Assembly (NCBI GenBank): GCA_020832555.1
Contig: JAFIEM010000032.1
Coordinates: 1-34,285 of the forward strand
Length of the DNA stretch: 34,285 nucleotides
From: Natronohydrobacter sp.
Lineage (GTDB): Bacteria > Pseudomonadota > Alphaproteobacteria > Rhodobacterales > Rhodobacteraceae
Direction: 5' to 3'
The position numbers and the translations under genes are program-made. How positions within the stretch are numbered: position 1 is the first letter of the stretch; each line of letters opens with the position of its first letter. Below the pieces are notes generated by a model that saw only the letters and a program-made list of their open reading frames with translations, had not been told where the DNA came from and searched no databases. This document shows positions 16,384-23,479 of the stretch, one piece after another.

Positions 16384-17649
16384 ATGGACCATTTCCTCTA
16401 TCGTGACGGTATCCTGCATGCCGAAGATGTCCCCCTGACCGAGATCGCCGCTGCGGTCGGAACGCCCTTCTATTGCTATTCCACCGCGACGCTGGAGCGG
16501 CATTTCCGGCTGTTTCAGGACGCGCTTGCAGGCATGGATCATCTGGTCTGTTTCGCGATCAAGTCGCTGTCCAATCAGGCGGTGTTGCGCACGCTGGGCA
16601 ATCTGGGCGCGGGGATGGATGTGGTCTCTGGCGGCGAATATCGCCGTGCGCAGGCGGCGGGCGTTCCGGGCGAGCGGATCGTTTTTTCCGGTGTCGGCAA
16701 GACTCGTGAGGAAATGGAATATGCGCTGAGCAATGGCATCCGGCAGTTCAATGTCGAATCGGCCGAAGAATTGCGCGTGCTGTCGCAAGTTGCGGCCAGC
16801 ATGGGCAAGCGCGCGCCGATCACGCTGCGGGTGAACCCCGATGTGGATGCGAAAACCCATGAGAAGATCGCCACAGGCCGCAAGGAGGACAAGTTCGGGG
16901 TGCCGATTGCGTCCGCCCGCGCGATTTATTCTGAGGCCGCAACCCTGCCGGGGATCGAGGTGGTTGGGATTGATGTGCATATCGGCAGCCAGTTGACCGA
17001 TCTTGCGCCCTTTGAAGCGGCCTTCACCAAGGTTGCCGATCTGACGCGGGAATTGCGCGCCGATGGGCATGTGATCCGGCGGCTGGATCTGGGGGGCGGT
17101 TTGGGGATTCCCTATACCCGTTCCAATGAAACCCCGCCTTTGCCGCTGGATTACGGCGCGATGATCAAGCGGGTTTTTGGCGATCTGGATGTGGAAATCG
17201 AGATCGAGCCGGGGCGGTTGATCGCAGGCAATGCGGGGATACTGGTCGCCTCGGTGATCTATCTGAAAGAGGGGGAGGGGCGCGATTTCCTGATCCTTGA
17301 CGCGGCGATGAATGATCTGATCCGCCCGGCCATGTATGGCGCGCATCACGATATCATCCCGGTGATCGAGGCAGTGGCGGCGACCGACCAGCGCCCGGTC
17401 GATATTGTGGGGCCGGTCTGCGAATCGGGCGATACTTTCGCCAAACAGCGCGCCATGCCGCCGCTGGACGCGGGGGATCTGGTGGCATTTCGCTCGGCGG
17501 GCGCTTACGGGGCGGTGATGTCGTCTGAATACAACACGCGGCCCCTGATTCCGGAAGTCCTGGTCAAGGGGGATCAATATGCTGTCATTCGCCCGCGTCC
17601 GAGCTTTGACGAAATCATCAATCGCGATAGGTTGCCAGAATGGCTATGA
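16384..17649 (+). CDS. lysA: Diaminopimelate decarboxylase
   Basis: LysA decarboxylates meso-diaminopimelate to lysine using PLP. The 421-residue protein belongs to the alanine racemase-like fold type III. The PLP lysine is K60 in CFAIKSLSNQAVL; other marks are LRVNPDVDAKTHEKIATG, GIDVHIGSQL, the glycine-rich LDLGGGLGIPY (phosphate binding), EPGRLIAGNAG, and GPVCESGDTF with the active-site cysteine, then SSEYNTRP near the end. I choose ATG 16384; an in-frame TTG two codons upstream is less likely. There is no good ribosome-binding site. The 80-base gap from DUF2834 holds a repeated hairpin motif, so lysA may have its own transcript as well as read-through from argH. Confidence 0.97.
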   Translation: MDHFLYRDGILHAEDVPLTEIAAAVGTPFYCYSTATLERHFRLFQDALAGMDHLVCFAIKSLSNQAVLRTLGNLGAGMDVVSGGEYRRAQAAGVPGERIVFSGVGKTREEMEYALSNGIRQFNVESAEELRVLSQVAASMGKRAPITLRVNPDVDAKTHEKIATGRKEDKFGVPIASARAIYSEAATLPGIEVVGIDVHIGSQLTDLAPFEAAFTKVADLTRELRADGHVIRRLDLGGGLGIPYTRSNETPPLPLDYGAMIKRVFGDLDVEIEIEPGRLIAGNAGILVASVIYLKEGEGRDFLILDAAMNDLIRPAMYGAHHDIIPVIEAVAATDQRPVDIVGPVCESGDTFAKQRAMPPLDAGDLVAFRSAGAYGAVMSSEYNTRPLIPEVLVKGDQYAVIRPRPSFDEIINRDRLPEWL

Positions 17650-17678
17650 TGCCGTGATCTGACCTGACACGAGGGCGC

Positions 17679-20156
17679 ATGTTCAAGAACCGCCGCCAAG
17701 ATCCCAATCCTGCCTTGACCCGCGCGCTGCGCGGCACGCTGGCGGGGCTTTGGGCGGAGCGTCTGGCGCGGTGTTTCTGGCCCTTCACGACGCTGGGCTT
17801 TCTGTTCATCGCCGCGCTGGGCTTTGGTGTGCAGGATGTGGTGCCACCGCTTTGGGCGATGTGGGGGGCGCTGGGGGCGATCCTTGCGCTGCTGGTCGCC
17901 TTTGGCTGGGGCGCGTGGCGGCTGAATGTGCCGACGCGCGCGGACGCCATTGCGCGGCTTGATGCCTCGATGCCGGGGCGGCCCTTGTCGACATTGGCGG
18001 ATGAACAGGCGATTGGTGCGGGCGATGAGGCGTCGCGCCGGGTCTGGGCGGCGCATCTGGCGCGGATGCAGGCGCGGTTGATGGCGGCGCGCGCGGTTCC
18101 GGGCGATCTGCGACTGGCCGCGCGTGACCGGTTCGGGCTGCGCTATGTCGCGTTGACGGCGTTTGTGGTGGCGGTGGTCTTTGGCGCGCCGTCGCGGGTG
18201 ACGGAAATCACTGAAATTGCGCAGATTCCAAGCCGGGCCGAGGCTGTGGCGCTGGGACCAAGCTGGGAGGCGTGGGTGCAGCCCCCGGCCTATACCGGAC
18301 GGCCAAGCCTCTATCTGAACGAAGTGGACCGGCCCACGCTGCAACTGCCGCAGGGCAGTCGGGTAACAGTGCGGTTCTATGGCCAGCAGGGTGTGATGTC
18401 CGTGCAGGAAAGCCTGTCGGATCGTGTCGAGCCGGACCCGAACGAGATGGCGCAGGATTTCGAGATCGAGCGTTCTGGCCGCCTGTCGATCCGGGGTCCG
18501 GCGGGGCGGGACTGGGAAGTGACCGCGCTGGTCGATCAGCCGCCGCAGGTGCAGCTTGTGGGGCTGGCCGCGCGGGAACGCGGTGGCGTGATGCGGCAGG
18601 ATTTCACCGCGGGCGATGATTACGGCGTGACCGGGGGCGAGGTGCGGGTGGCGCTGGATCTGGGTGCGGTTGAGCGGCGTTTCGGGCTGGCGCTGGAACC
18701 CGAGCCGCGCGATGCGCTGACGCTGCCCTTGCCGATGCCGGCCTCTGGCTCGCGGGTGGCGATTGAGGATGCGTTTCTGGAAGATTTCTCGCAGCACGCT
18801 TGGGCCAATCTGCCGGTGACGATTGCCTTTGCGGTCGAGGATGCGCGCGGGCAGGTGGGGGAAACGCCTGCGACGCAGATGATCCTGCCGGGGCGGCGGT
18901 TCTTTGATCCGATGGCGGCGGCGGTGATCGAATTGCGGCGTGACCTGCTCTGGACGCGCGAGAATGCTGCGCGGGCGGATGAATTGTTGCGCGCGATTGC
19001 GCATCGCCCGCAGGAGGCCTTCCGCTCGCCCGAGGCGCGGATTCGCTACATGGAAACCCATGAGGTGCTGCTGGCGGCGCTGGATCAGGGGGGGCTCGAT
19101 GCCGAGACCCGCGATGATCTGGCGCAGCGGATGTGGGATCTGGCGGTGCTGCTGGAAGAGGGCGATCTGGCCGATGCCCGCGAGCGGTTGCGCCGCGCGC
19201 AGGAACGGCTGGACGAGGCTGTGCGCAATGGCGCGGACCCGGCGGAAGTGGCCGAGTTGATGGAAGAATTGCGCGAGGCGATGCGCGATTACATGCGACA
19301 GCTTGCCGAGCAACCGCGCGAACGCGGCGAGGCCCCGCCCGATGGCGAGAGCATGGAGATCACGCAGGACCAGATTCAGGAGCTTCTCGACCGGATTCAG
19401 GAGCTGATGGAAGAAGGCCGCATGGAAGAGGCGGCGGAGTTGCTGGCACAACTGAACGCGCTGCTGGAGAATTTGCAGGTGGCCGAGGGGCAGGGCGGTG
19501 AAGGCATGCCCGGTGATCAGGCGATGGAGGGGCTGGGCGAGACGCTGCGCGACCAGCAGGAACTGTCGGATGACACGTTCAACGAGTTGCAGGACGAATT
19601 CCGCAATGACGGGCGGCAAGAGGGGGAACAGGACGGCGAAGGGCAGGGCGGCGATGGCCAGCGCGGGGATCTGGCCGAGCGTCAGCGCGGGCTGGCCGAT
19701 CAGCTGCGCGACCAGCAGCTGCAACCCCTGCCCGGTGAGGGCACGCCCGAGGGCGATGCGGCGCTGGAGGCGCTGGAGCGCGCGCAGCGGGCGATGGAAG
19801 AGGCCGCCGAAGCGCTGGAGCAGGGCGAGACCGGCGAGGCGCTGAGCCGTCAGGCTGATGCGATGGAAGCGATGCGCGAGGGGATGCGCGCGATGAATCA
19901 GGCGCGTGCGCAGGAGAACCGCGAGCAGCAGGGCGACCGCGCGGGTCAGGAAACCGGCGACGGGCAGAGCCGTGACCCGCTGGGCCGCGAGCGCAATCAG
20001 GGTGGCGAGGTCGGCACCGAGGAGTCGCTGTTGCAGGGCGAGGATGTCTATCGCCGCGCGCGCGATCTGCTGGAAGAATTGCGGCGGCGCTCGGCGGAAC
20101 TGGAGCGGCCCGAGGCGGAACTGGACTATCTGCGGCGACTGCTGGACCGGTTCTGA
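17679..20156 (+). CDS. DUF4175 / TIGR02302 membrane protein
   Basis: This 825-residue protein matches the alphaproteobacterial TIGR02302 (DUF4175) family of unknown function. Three hydrophobic helices lie at about residues 34-51, 58-78 and 154-170. A beta-rich part follows (about 200-400). From about residue 420 onward the protein is highly charged, with long runs rich in E, Q, R, G and D and helical heptads (EELREAMRDYMRQLAE, LLDRIQELMEEGRMEEAAEL), then a low-complexity Q/G/E-rich stretch. The end is RLLDRF. GAGGG precedes the ATG. It follows lysA by 29 bases, an order I recall from related genomes. A role in the envelope is likely from its topology but not shown. Confidence 0.9.
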   Translation: MFKNRRQDPNPALTRALRGTLAGLWAERLARCFWPFTTLGFLFIAALGFGVQDVVPPLWAMWGALGAILALLVAFGWGAWRLNVPTRADAIARLDASMPGRPLSTLADEQAIGAGDEASRRVWAAHLARMQARLMAARAVPGDLRLAARDRFGLRYVALTAFVVAVVFGAPSRVTEITEIAQIPSRAEAVALGPSWEAWVQPPAYTGRPSLYLNEVDRPTLQLPQGSRVTVRFYGQQGVMSVQESLSDRVEPDPNEMAQDFEIERSGRLSIRGPAGRDWEVTALVDQPPQVQLVGLAARERGGVMRQDFTAGDDYGVTGGEVRVALDLGAVERRFGLALEPEPRDALTLPLPMPASGSRVAIEDAFLEDFSQHAWANLPVTIAFAVEDARGQVGETPATQMILPGRRFFDPMAAAVIELRRDLLWTRENAARADELLRAIAHRPQEAFRSPEARIRYMETHEVLLAALDQGGLDAETRDDLAQRMWDLAVLLEEGDLADARERLRRAQERLDEAVRNGADPAEVAELMEELREAMRDYMRQLAEQPRERGEAPPDGESMEITQDQIQELLDRIQELMEEGRMEEAAELLAQLNALLENLQVAEGQGGEGMPGDQAMEGLGETLRDQQELSDDTFNELQDEFRNDGRQEGEQDGEGQGGDGQRGDLAERQRGLADQLRDQQLQPLPGEGTPEGDAALEALERAQRAMEEAAEALEQGETGEALSRQADAMEAMREGMRAMNQARAQENREQQGDRAGQETGDGQSRDPLGRERNQGGEVGTEESLLQGEDVYRRARDLLEELRRRSAELERPEAELDYLRRLLDRF

Positions 20157-20223
20157 GACAGTCTGAGGGTTTCTGAGCGCGGCGGATTTGTCCGCAGCGT
20201 CAGGGCTTTTCGTGATGTTGAAA

Positions 20224-20294
20224 GCGCCCGCTCATGGCCCACCCGCCCGCCCTGATGCCATTCGCGGGCGCTGCCCGTGCGAGGGCGCACGGGC
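20224..20294 (+). repeat. Dispersed double-hairpin element, copy 2
   Basis: The first stem GCGCCCGC (20224-20231) pairs with GCGGGCGC (20264-20271). The second stem is GCCCGTGC (20273-20280) with GCACGGGC (20287-20294). Compared with copy 1 at 2227, the first 54 bases differ at three positions, and the second stem has changed on both arms while keeping its pairing. It lies 67 bases past the DUF4175 stop codon and may end that transcript. Confidence 0.8.
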
Positions 20295-20406
20295 GGGTAG
20301 GGGCGCGGCGCTTGCTGGACTGGCTCTGAGGGCTGTCACCTGACTGTCGGGGAAATGTCGCTCTTGTGTCGTGGTGCCGTCGTGGTAGCCAGATGCGGGA
20401 ACGGGC

Positions 20407-21045
20407 ATGGTCGCCCCATCACGCATCAGACAGACAGGTTTTCAGAGGGTCATTCGCAAACTCCGGCTTGATCAAGGCTATTCGCAGGAACAACTGGCCG
20501 ATATGGCGGGGATTTCCGTGCGGACCTTGCAGCGGATCGAGCGGGGGGCGACGGCCAGCCCCGAGACGCTGAAATGCCTTGCTGTGGTGCTTGATGTGGA
20601 CCAACGCGAAGCGATGGAATATGTGCGCGACCCTCAGGGGTTTTATGTCCATGCCATCGCTTATGCAGTGGCGACGGTCGCCTTTGTCATAATCAATCTG
20701 ACAGTAACGCCCGGCTTCTTATGGGCCAACTTTCCGGCGATTGGCTGGGGTCTGGGCGTGGCCGTGCATGGGCAGGGTTCAGGCCAAAGAAAAAGCCCCG
20801 CCAGTCTGGCGGGGCTTTTGGTTCTCTGTGGTGCGGCGAAGATCAGTTCTTCGCGTAGAATTCGACCACGAGGTTCGGTTCCATCTGCACCGGATAGGGC
20901 ACATCGCCCAGACCGGGGGTGCGCACGAAGGTCGCGGTCATTTTGTTGTGGTCAACTTCCAGATAGTCGGGCACGTCACGCTCGGTCAGCGCCACAGCTT
21001 CCAGCACGATCGCCAGTTGCTTCGACTTGTCGCGGATCGCGATGA
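20407..21045 (+). CDS. XRE-type HTH / 2TM-domain regulator, abnormal C-terminus
   Basis: Residues 10-65 form a Cro/C1-type helix-turn-helix ([20 protein letters not shown] and [15 protein letters not shown]), which binds DNA. Residues 78-122 form a two-helix membrane domain ([17 protein letters not shown] and a second helix ending [10 protein letters not shown]), so this is the start of an HTH-2TM membrane-bound regulator. Such proteins normally end in a conserved tail after the HG motif. Here the frame instead runs into the A-run and stem of the rpsD terminator and then antisense through the end of rpsD to a stop at 21045. The final 90 residues are therefore probably not native. The real gene is likely truncated or damaged near base 20775. 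The family is clear; the annotated end is only where a ribosome would stop. Confidence 0.55.
   Translation: MVAPSRIRQTGFQRVIRKLRLDQGYSQEQLADMAGISVRTLQRIERGATASPETLKCLAVVLDVDQREAMEYVRDPQGFYVHAIAYAVATVAFVIINLTVTPGFLWANFPAIGWGLGVAVHGQGSGQRKSPASLAGLLVLCGAAKISSSRRIRPRGSVPSAPDRAHRPDRGCARRSRSFCCGQLPDSRARHARSAPQLPARSPVASTCRGSR
20790..20819 (-). terminator. Intrinsic terminator of rpsD
   Basis: GCCCCGCC (20795-20802) and GGCGGGGC (20808-20815) form a perfect 8-bp GC stem with loop AGTCT. On the minus strand it is followed by five T residues, 23 bases after the rpsD stop codon. On the plus strand four T residues follow, so it may also stop transcripts from the HTH-2TM gene. Confidence 0.88.
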
Positions 21046-21463
21046 CATCGCCTTCCTTGACGCGGTAGCTGGGGATGTTGACGCGGGTGCCGTTGACGGT
21101 GACATGGCCGTGGTTCACGAATTGACGTGCAGCGAACACGGTCGGCACGAATTTCGCGCGGTAGATGATCGCGTCCAGACGGCGCTCCAGAAGGCCGATC
21201 AGGTTCTCGCCGGTATCGCCCTTGACGCGCTCGGCTTCGGCATAGATGCGGCGGAACTGCTTTTCGGTCAGGTCGCCATAATAGCCCTTGAGCTTCTGCT
21301 TGGCGCGCAGCTGGGTGCCGAAATCGGACAATTTGCCCTTGCGGCGCTGGCCGTGCTGGCCGGGGCCGTATTCGCGCTTGTTCACGGGGCTTTTCGGGCG
21401 GCCCCAGATGTTTTCGCCCATGCGGCGGTCGAGTTTATACTTGGCAGACGTGCGTTTGGTCAC
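20843..21463 (-). CDS. rpsD: 30S ribosomal protein S4
   Basis: S4 binds 16S rRNA early in assembly of the small ribosomal subunit and helps shape the decoding region. The 206-residue product has the typical N-terminal part ([37 protein letters not shown]) and the S4 RNA-binding domain ([35 protein letters not shown]). The start is GTG at 21463, with AAGGAG at a normal distance. It is a single-gene transcript: strong promoter about 145 bases upstream and a clear terminator. In many bacteria rpsD lies in the alpha operon, but in alphaproteobacteria it is often alone, as here. Confidence 0.98.
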   Translation of the reverse strand: MTKRTSAKYKLDRRMGENIWGRPKSPVNKREYGPGQHGQRRKGKLSDFGTQLRAKQKLKGYYGDLTEKQFRRIYAEAERVKGDTGENLIGLLERRLDAIIYRAKFVPTVFAARQFVNHGHVTVNGTRVNIPSYRVKEGDVIAIRDKSKQLAIVLEAVALTERDVPDYLEVDHNKMTATFVRTPGLGDVPYPVQMEPNLVVEFYAKN

Positions 21464-21611
21464 GGCTGATCTCCTTCTTTATGGCCCGTAGACTGGGCGG
21501 ATGAAGGGCGTTGTCCTCTTCCGGGGTGAACCGGACGACAGGCGATCTCTTGCGAGGGCCCCCAACACCAATGAAAACCGGGGCGCATGGACTGCACCCC
21601 GATTGGCGCGG

Positions 21612-21639
21612 CTTATACAGACCCGCGCGGTGGTGTCAA
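21612..21639 (-). promoter_or_regulatory. Strong rpsD promoter
   Basis: On the minus strand a perfect -35 box TTGACA (21634-21639) and TATAAG (21612-21617) lie 16 bases apart, the best promoter match in the window. Transcription would start near 21604, giving a leader of about 140 nt before the rpsD GTG. Confidence 0.7.
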
Positions 21640-21676
21640 TGCGCGATCAGGCGGGGCAGGATCAGATGGGGCGAGA

Positions 21677-22711
21677 TCAGGCGGCCAGAAGGGCGGCTTC
21701 GCCCGCGCTGAGGCAGCGCCGGGCGGTGGGGCCGTAGGCGTCGGGGGTGGCCAGCCAGTCAAGACCCAGTTGCGCAAGCGCATGGCGGTGCTGGCGCAGG
21801 GTCGCGGCGGGGGCGAGGGCGGGGTGGAAGCTTTCGGTTGCCAGCCCGTTGGCGAAGATGACCTGATGGGTTTCAAACAGCAGATGCACATAGGTCACGC
21901 CATGCAGCGCCAGATCGGGGGCGATATGGTGGTAATCGACCAGATCGCCCGCGCGGGCCAGCACTTCATCGCAGCCGAACAGGTCGCGCGCATGGCGGCC
22001 TGTGACAAGGATGCGATGGGCAGGCGAGACGCAGAGATCCTCGTCGGGCAGGCCGGTGTCGAGGGCGTCGCGGCGCAGGCGGATCGGGCGCAGATGCGGG
22101 TGCTGGCGCAGCGCGAGGCCCGAAAGCGTGGTCTGTCCGACCCAGAGCACCGGTTGCGCGCCATTGTCGCGGGTCATCACCCGGTCGCCGGGGCGCAGAT
22201 CGGCGATAGGGGTGCGGCCTGTGGGGGTGGAGATCATCGCATCCGAGGTGAAGCAGATCACATCCTGCGCTGCGCGCGCGGCGCCGAATGACATGGACAG
22301 GTTGCAGGCTGTTACCCAGCAGGTCTTGCCCGCGGGCGGCAAGGCCCCGTCAAAGGCGATGAGCCAGCCCGCGCCCTGCGCGATCATCCGCGCTGTATAG
22401 AGCCGGGCGCCGTCGGTCAGCACAAAGCCATTCGCCGGGGCGTCCTGTAATGCGACGATGGCCGGGATCGGGCGGATTTCGCCGCTCAGGCGCTCGGCCA
22501 TGGCGCGCGCGCCGCTATGCGTGCGCGCATGATCGTTGTCTGTGCCCAGAGGCAGCACCGACGGGGCACCATCCAGCCGCAGGCTGTCGCCCTGCCATGA
22601 CCAGCTTGCGCCCACACGCAGCCAGCCGGGATCGCTGCCGCGCACACCATCTATTTCGGTTTGCTGCCAGCGCAGCGCGAAAACGCCGCGAAACGGTGTT
22701 ACCTGTGTCAT
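21677..22711 (-). CDS. Hint-domain protein
   Basis: This 344-residue protein has a C-terminal Hint (hedgehog/intein) domain of the Hint_2 type found in many Rhodobacteraceae. It opens with CFTSDAMISTPTG at residues 153-165, continues with IADLRPGDRVMT, and includes the block DLCVSPAHRILVTG and a late HLLFETHQVIFANGLATESF. The cysteine at the Hint start, and the SPAH histidine, are kept as in self-cleaving domains, but autoprocessing is not shown. The first 150 residues resemble nothing I can name. No signal peptide is visible. It lies downstream of the LuxR-type regulator on the same strand with a 117-base gap. Such proteins are often exported or surface proteins; that is inference. Confidence 0.8.
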   Translation of the reverse strand: MTQVTPFRGVFALRWQQTEIDGVRGSDPGWLRVGASWSWQGDSLRLDGAPSVLPLGTDNDHARTHSGARAMAERLSGEIRPIPAIVALQDAPANGFVLTDGARLYTARMIAQGAGWLIAFDGALPPAGKTCWVTACNLSMSFGAARAAQDVICFTSDAMISTPTGRTPIADLRPGDRVMTRDNGAQPVLWVGQTTLSGLALRQHPHLRPIRLRRDALDTGLPDEDLCVSPAHRILVTGRHARDLFGCDEVLARAGDLVDYHHIAPDLALHGVTYVHLLFETHQVIFANGLATESFHPALAPAATLRQHRHALAQLGLDWLATPDAYGPTARRCLSAGEAALLAA

Positions 22712-22828
22712 GCCTGCCTCTGTGTCTGCTGCTTTTTGGCGCAGCTTTGACAGAAAACTAACAGAACATGCCGTGTGATTCCAGTCTCTTGCTTTGGGCT
22801 TATGCCTATTGTCCGGGGCAGGGCCGGT

Positions 22829-23479
22829 TCAGCGCAGCCCTTTGGACTGGGCGACCATCGCCGCTTGTGTGCGATTGCTCACGCCCAGCCGACGATAGAG
22901 CGTCTTGACATGCAGCTTGATCGTGGGCTCGGTCAGGCCAAGCTCGCGGGCGATTTCCTTGTTGGTCAGCCCCTGGCAAAGCGCTTGCAGAACCTCTGCT
23001 TCGCGGGGGGTGAGGGATTGCGCAAGTTCGCTTTTGGCGGGCGTCGGCGCGGGGGGCGGCGCGTCGTGGCTGTGTGCGGCGGTCTGCCCGATCATGAAAT
23101 CGACGGGCACAAAGCGTTCCCCAAGCGCCATGAAGCGCAGCGCGTTCACCAGCGATGCGGCGGGCATGGATTTGTGCAGGAAGCCCCGGATTCCCATGCG
23201 CAGTGCGCGTTCGACCACATCATGCGGGGCCATGCCCGAGATCAGCACCACGGCAGGGGCGTCTTGCAGCGCCAGGATGGTCTGCAAGCCGTCGAGCGCC
23301 TCCATGCCCGGCATGCCGTAGTCGAGCAGGACCAGATCGAACGGATCGTTGGTCGCGATCATTTGCTGCGCCTCGGTGATGTTGCCGACGGTCACAGCCT
23401 CTATGTCTTTCTGTTGAGCCAGAAAGCTGCCGAGCGTATCGCGCAGCAATTCGTGATCATCCGCTATCAGAAGTCGCAT
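22829..23479 (-). CDS. LuxR/NarL-type response regulator
   Basis: This 216-residue regulator has a receiver domain (MRLLIADDHELL with acidic pair D7/D8, phosphoacceptor D53 in LVLLDYGMPGME, switch serine in VVLISGM, and lysine in GFLHKSM) and a C-terminal LuxR-type helix-turn-helix (LTPREAEVLQALCQGLTNKE, then TEPTIKLHVKTLYRRLGVSN). A linker rich in P and A joins them. I choose ATG 23479; ATG 23485 is an alternative, and the longer frame would need a TTG start. The start lies 23 bases inside the end of the histidine kinase gene, so the pair is translationally coupled and the kinase is the likely phosphate donor. Target genes are unknown. Confidence 0.93.
   Translation of the reverse strand: MRLLIADDHELLRDTLGSFLAQQKDIEAVTVGNITEAQQMIATNDPFDLVLLDYGMPGMEALDGLQTILALQDAPAVVLISGMAPHDVVERALRMGIRGFLHKSMPAASLVNALRFMALGERFVPVDFMIGQTAAHSHDAPPPAPTPAKSELAQSLTPREAEVLQALCQGLTNKEIARELGLTEPTIKLHVKTLYRRLGVSNRTQAAMVAQSKGLR

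Noticed and set aside
16306-17577. 423-residue minus-strand open frame opposite lysA
   Set aside because: Antisense shadow of lysA with no recognisable motif.
17574-19724. 716-residue open frame on the minus strand opposite the DUF4175 gene
   Set aside because: It is the antisense shadow of a GC-rich gene with strong codon bias; its product is rich in H, R, P and Q with no domain pattern, and it starts in no gene-like context.
19300-20040. Repetitive-looking GC-rich sequence resembling tandem repeats
   Set aside because: It is the E/Q/R/G-rich helical part of the DUF4175 protein; the repetition comes from codon bias and low-complexity protein, not from an exact DNA repeat.
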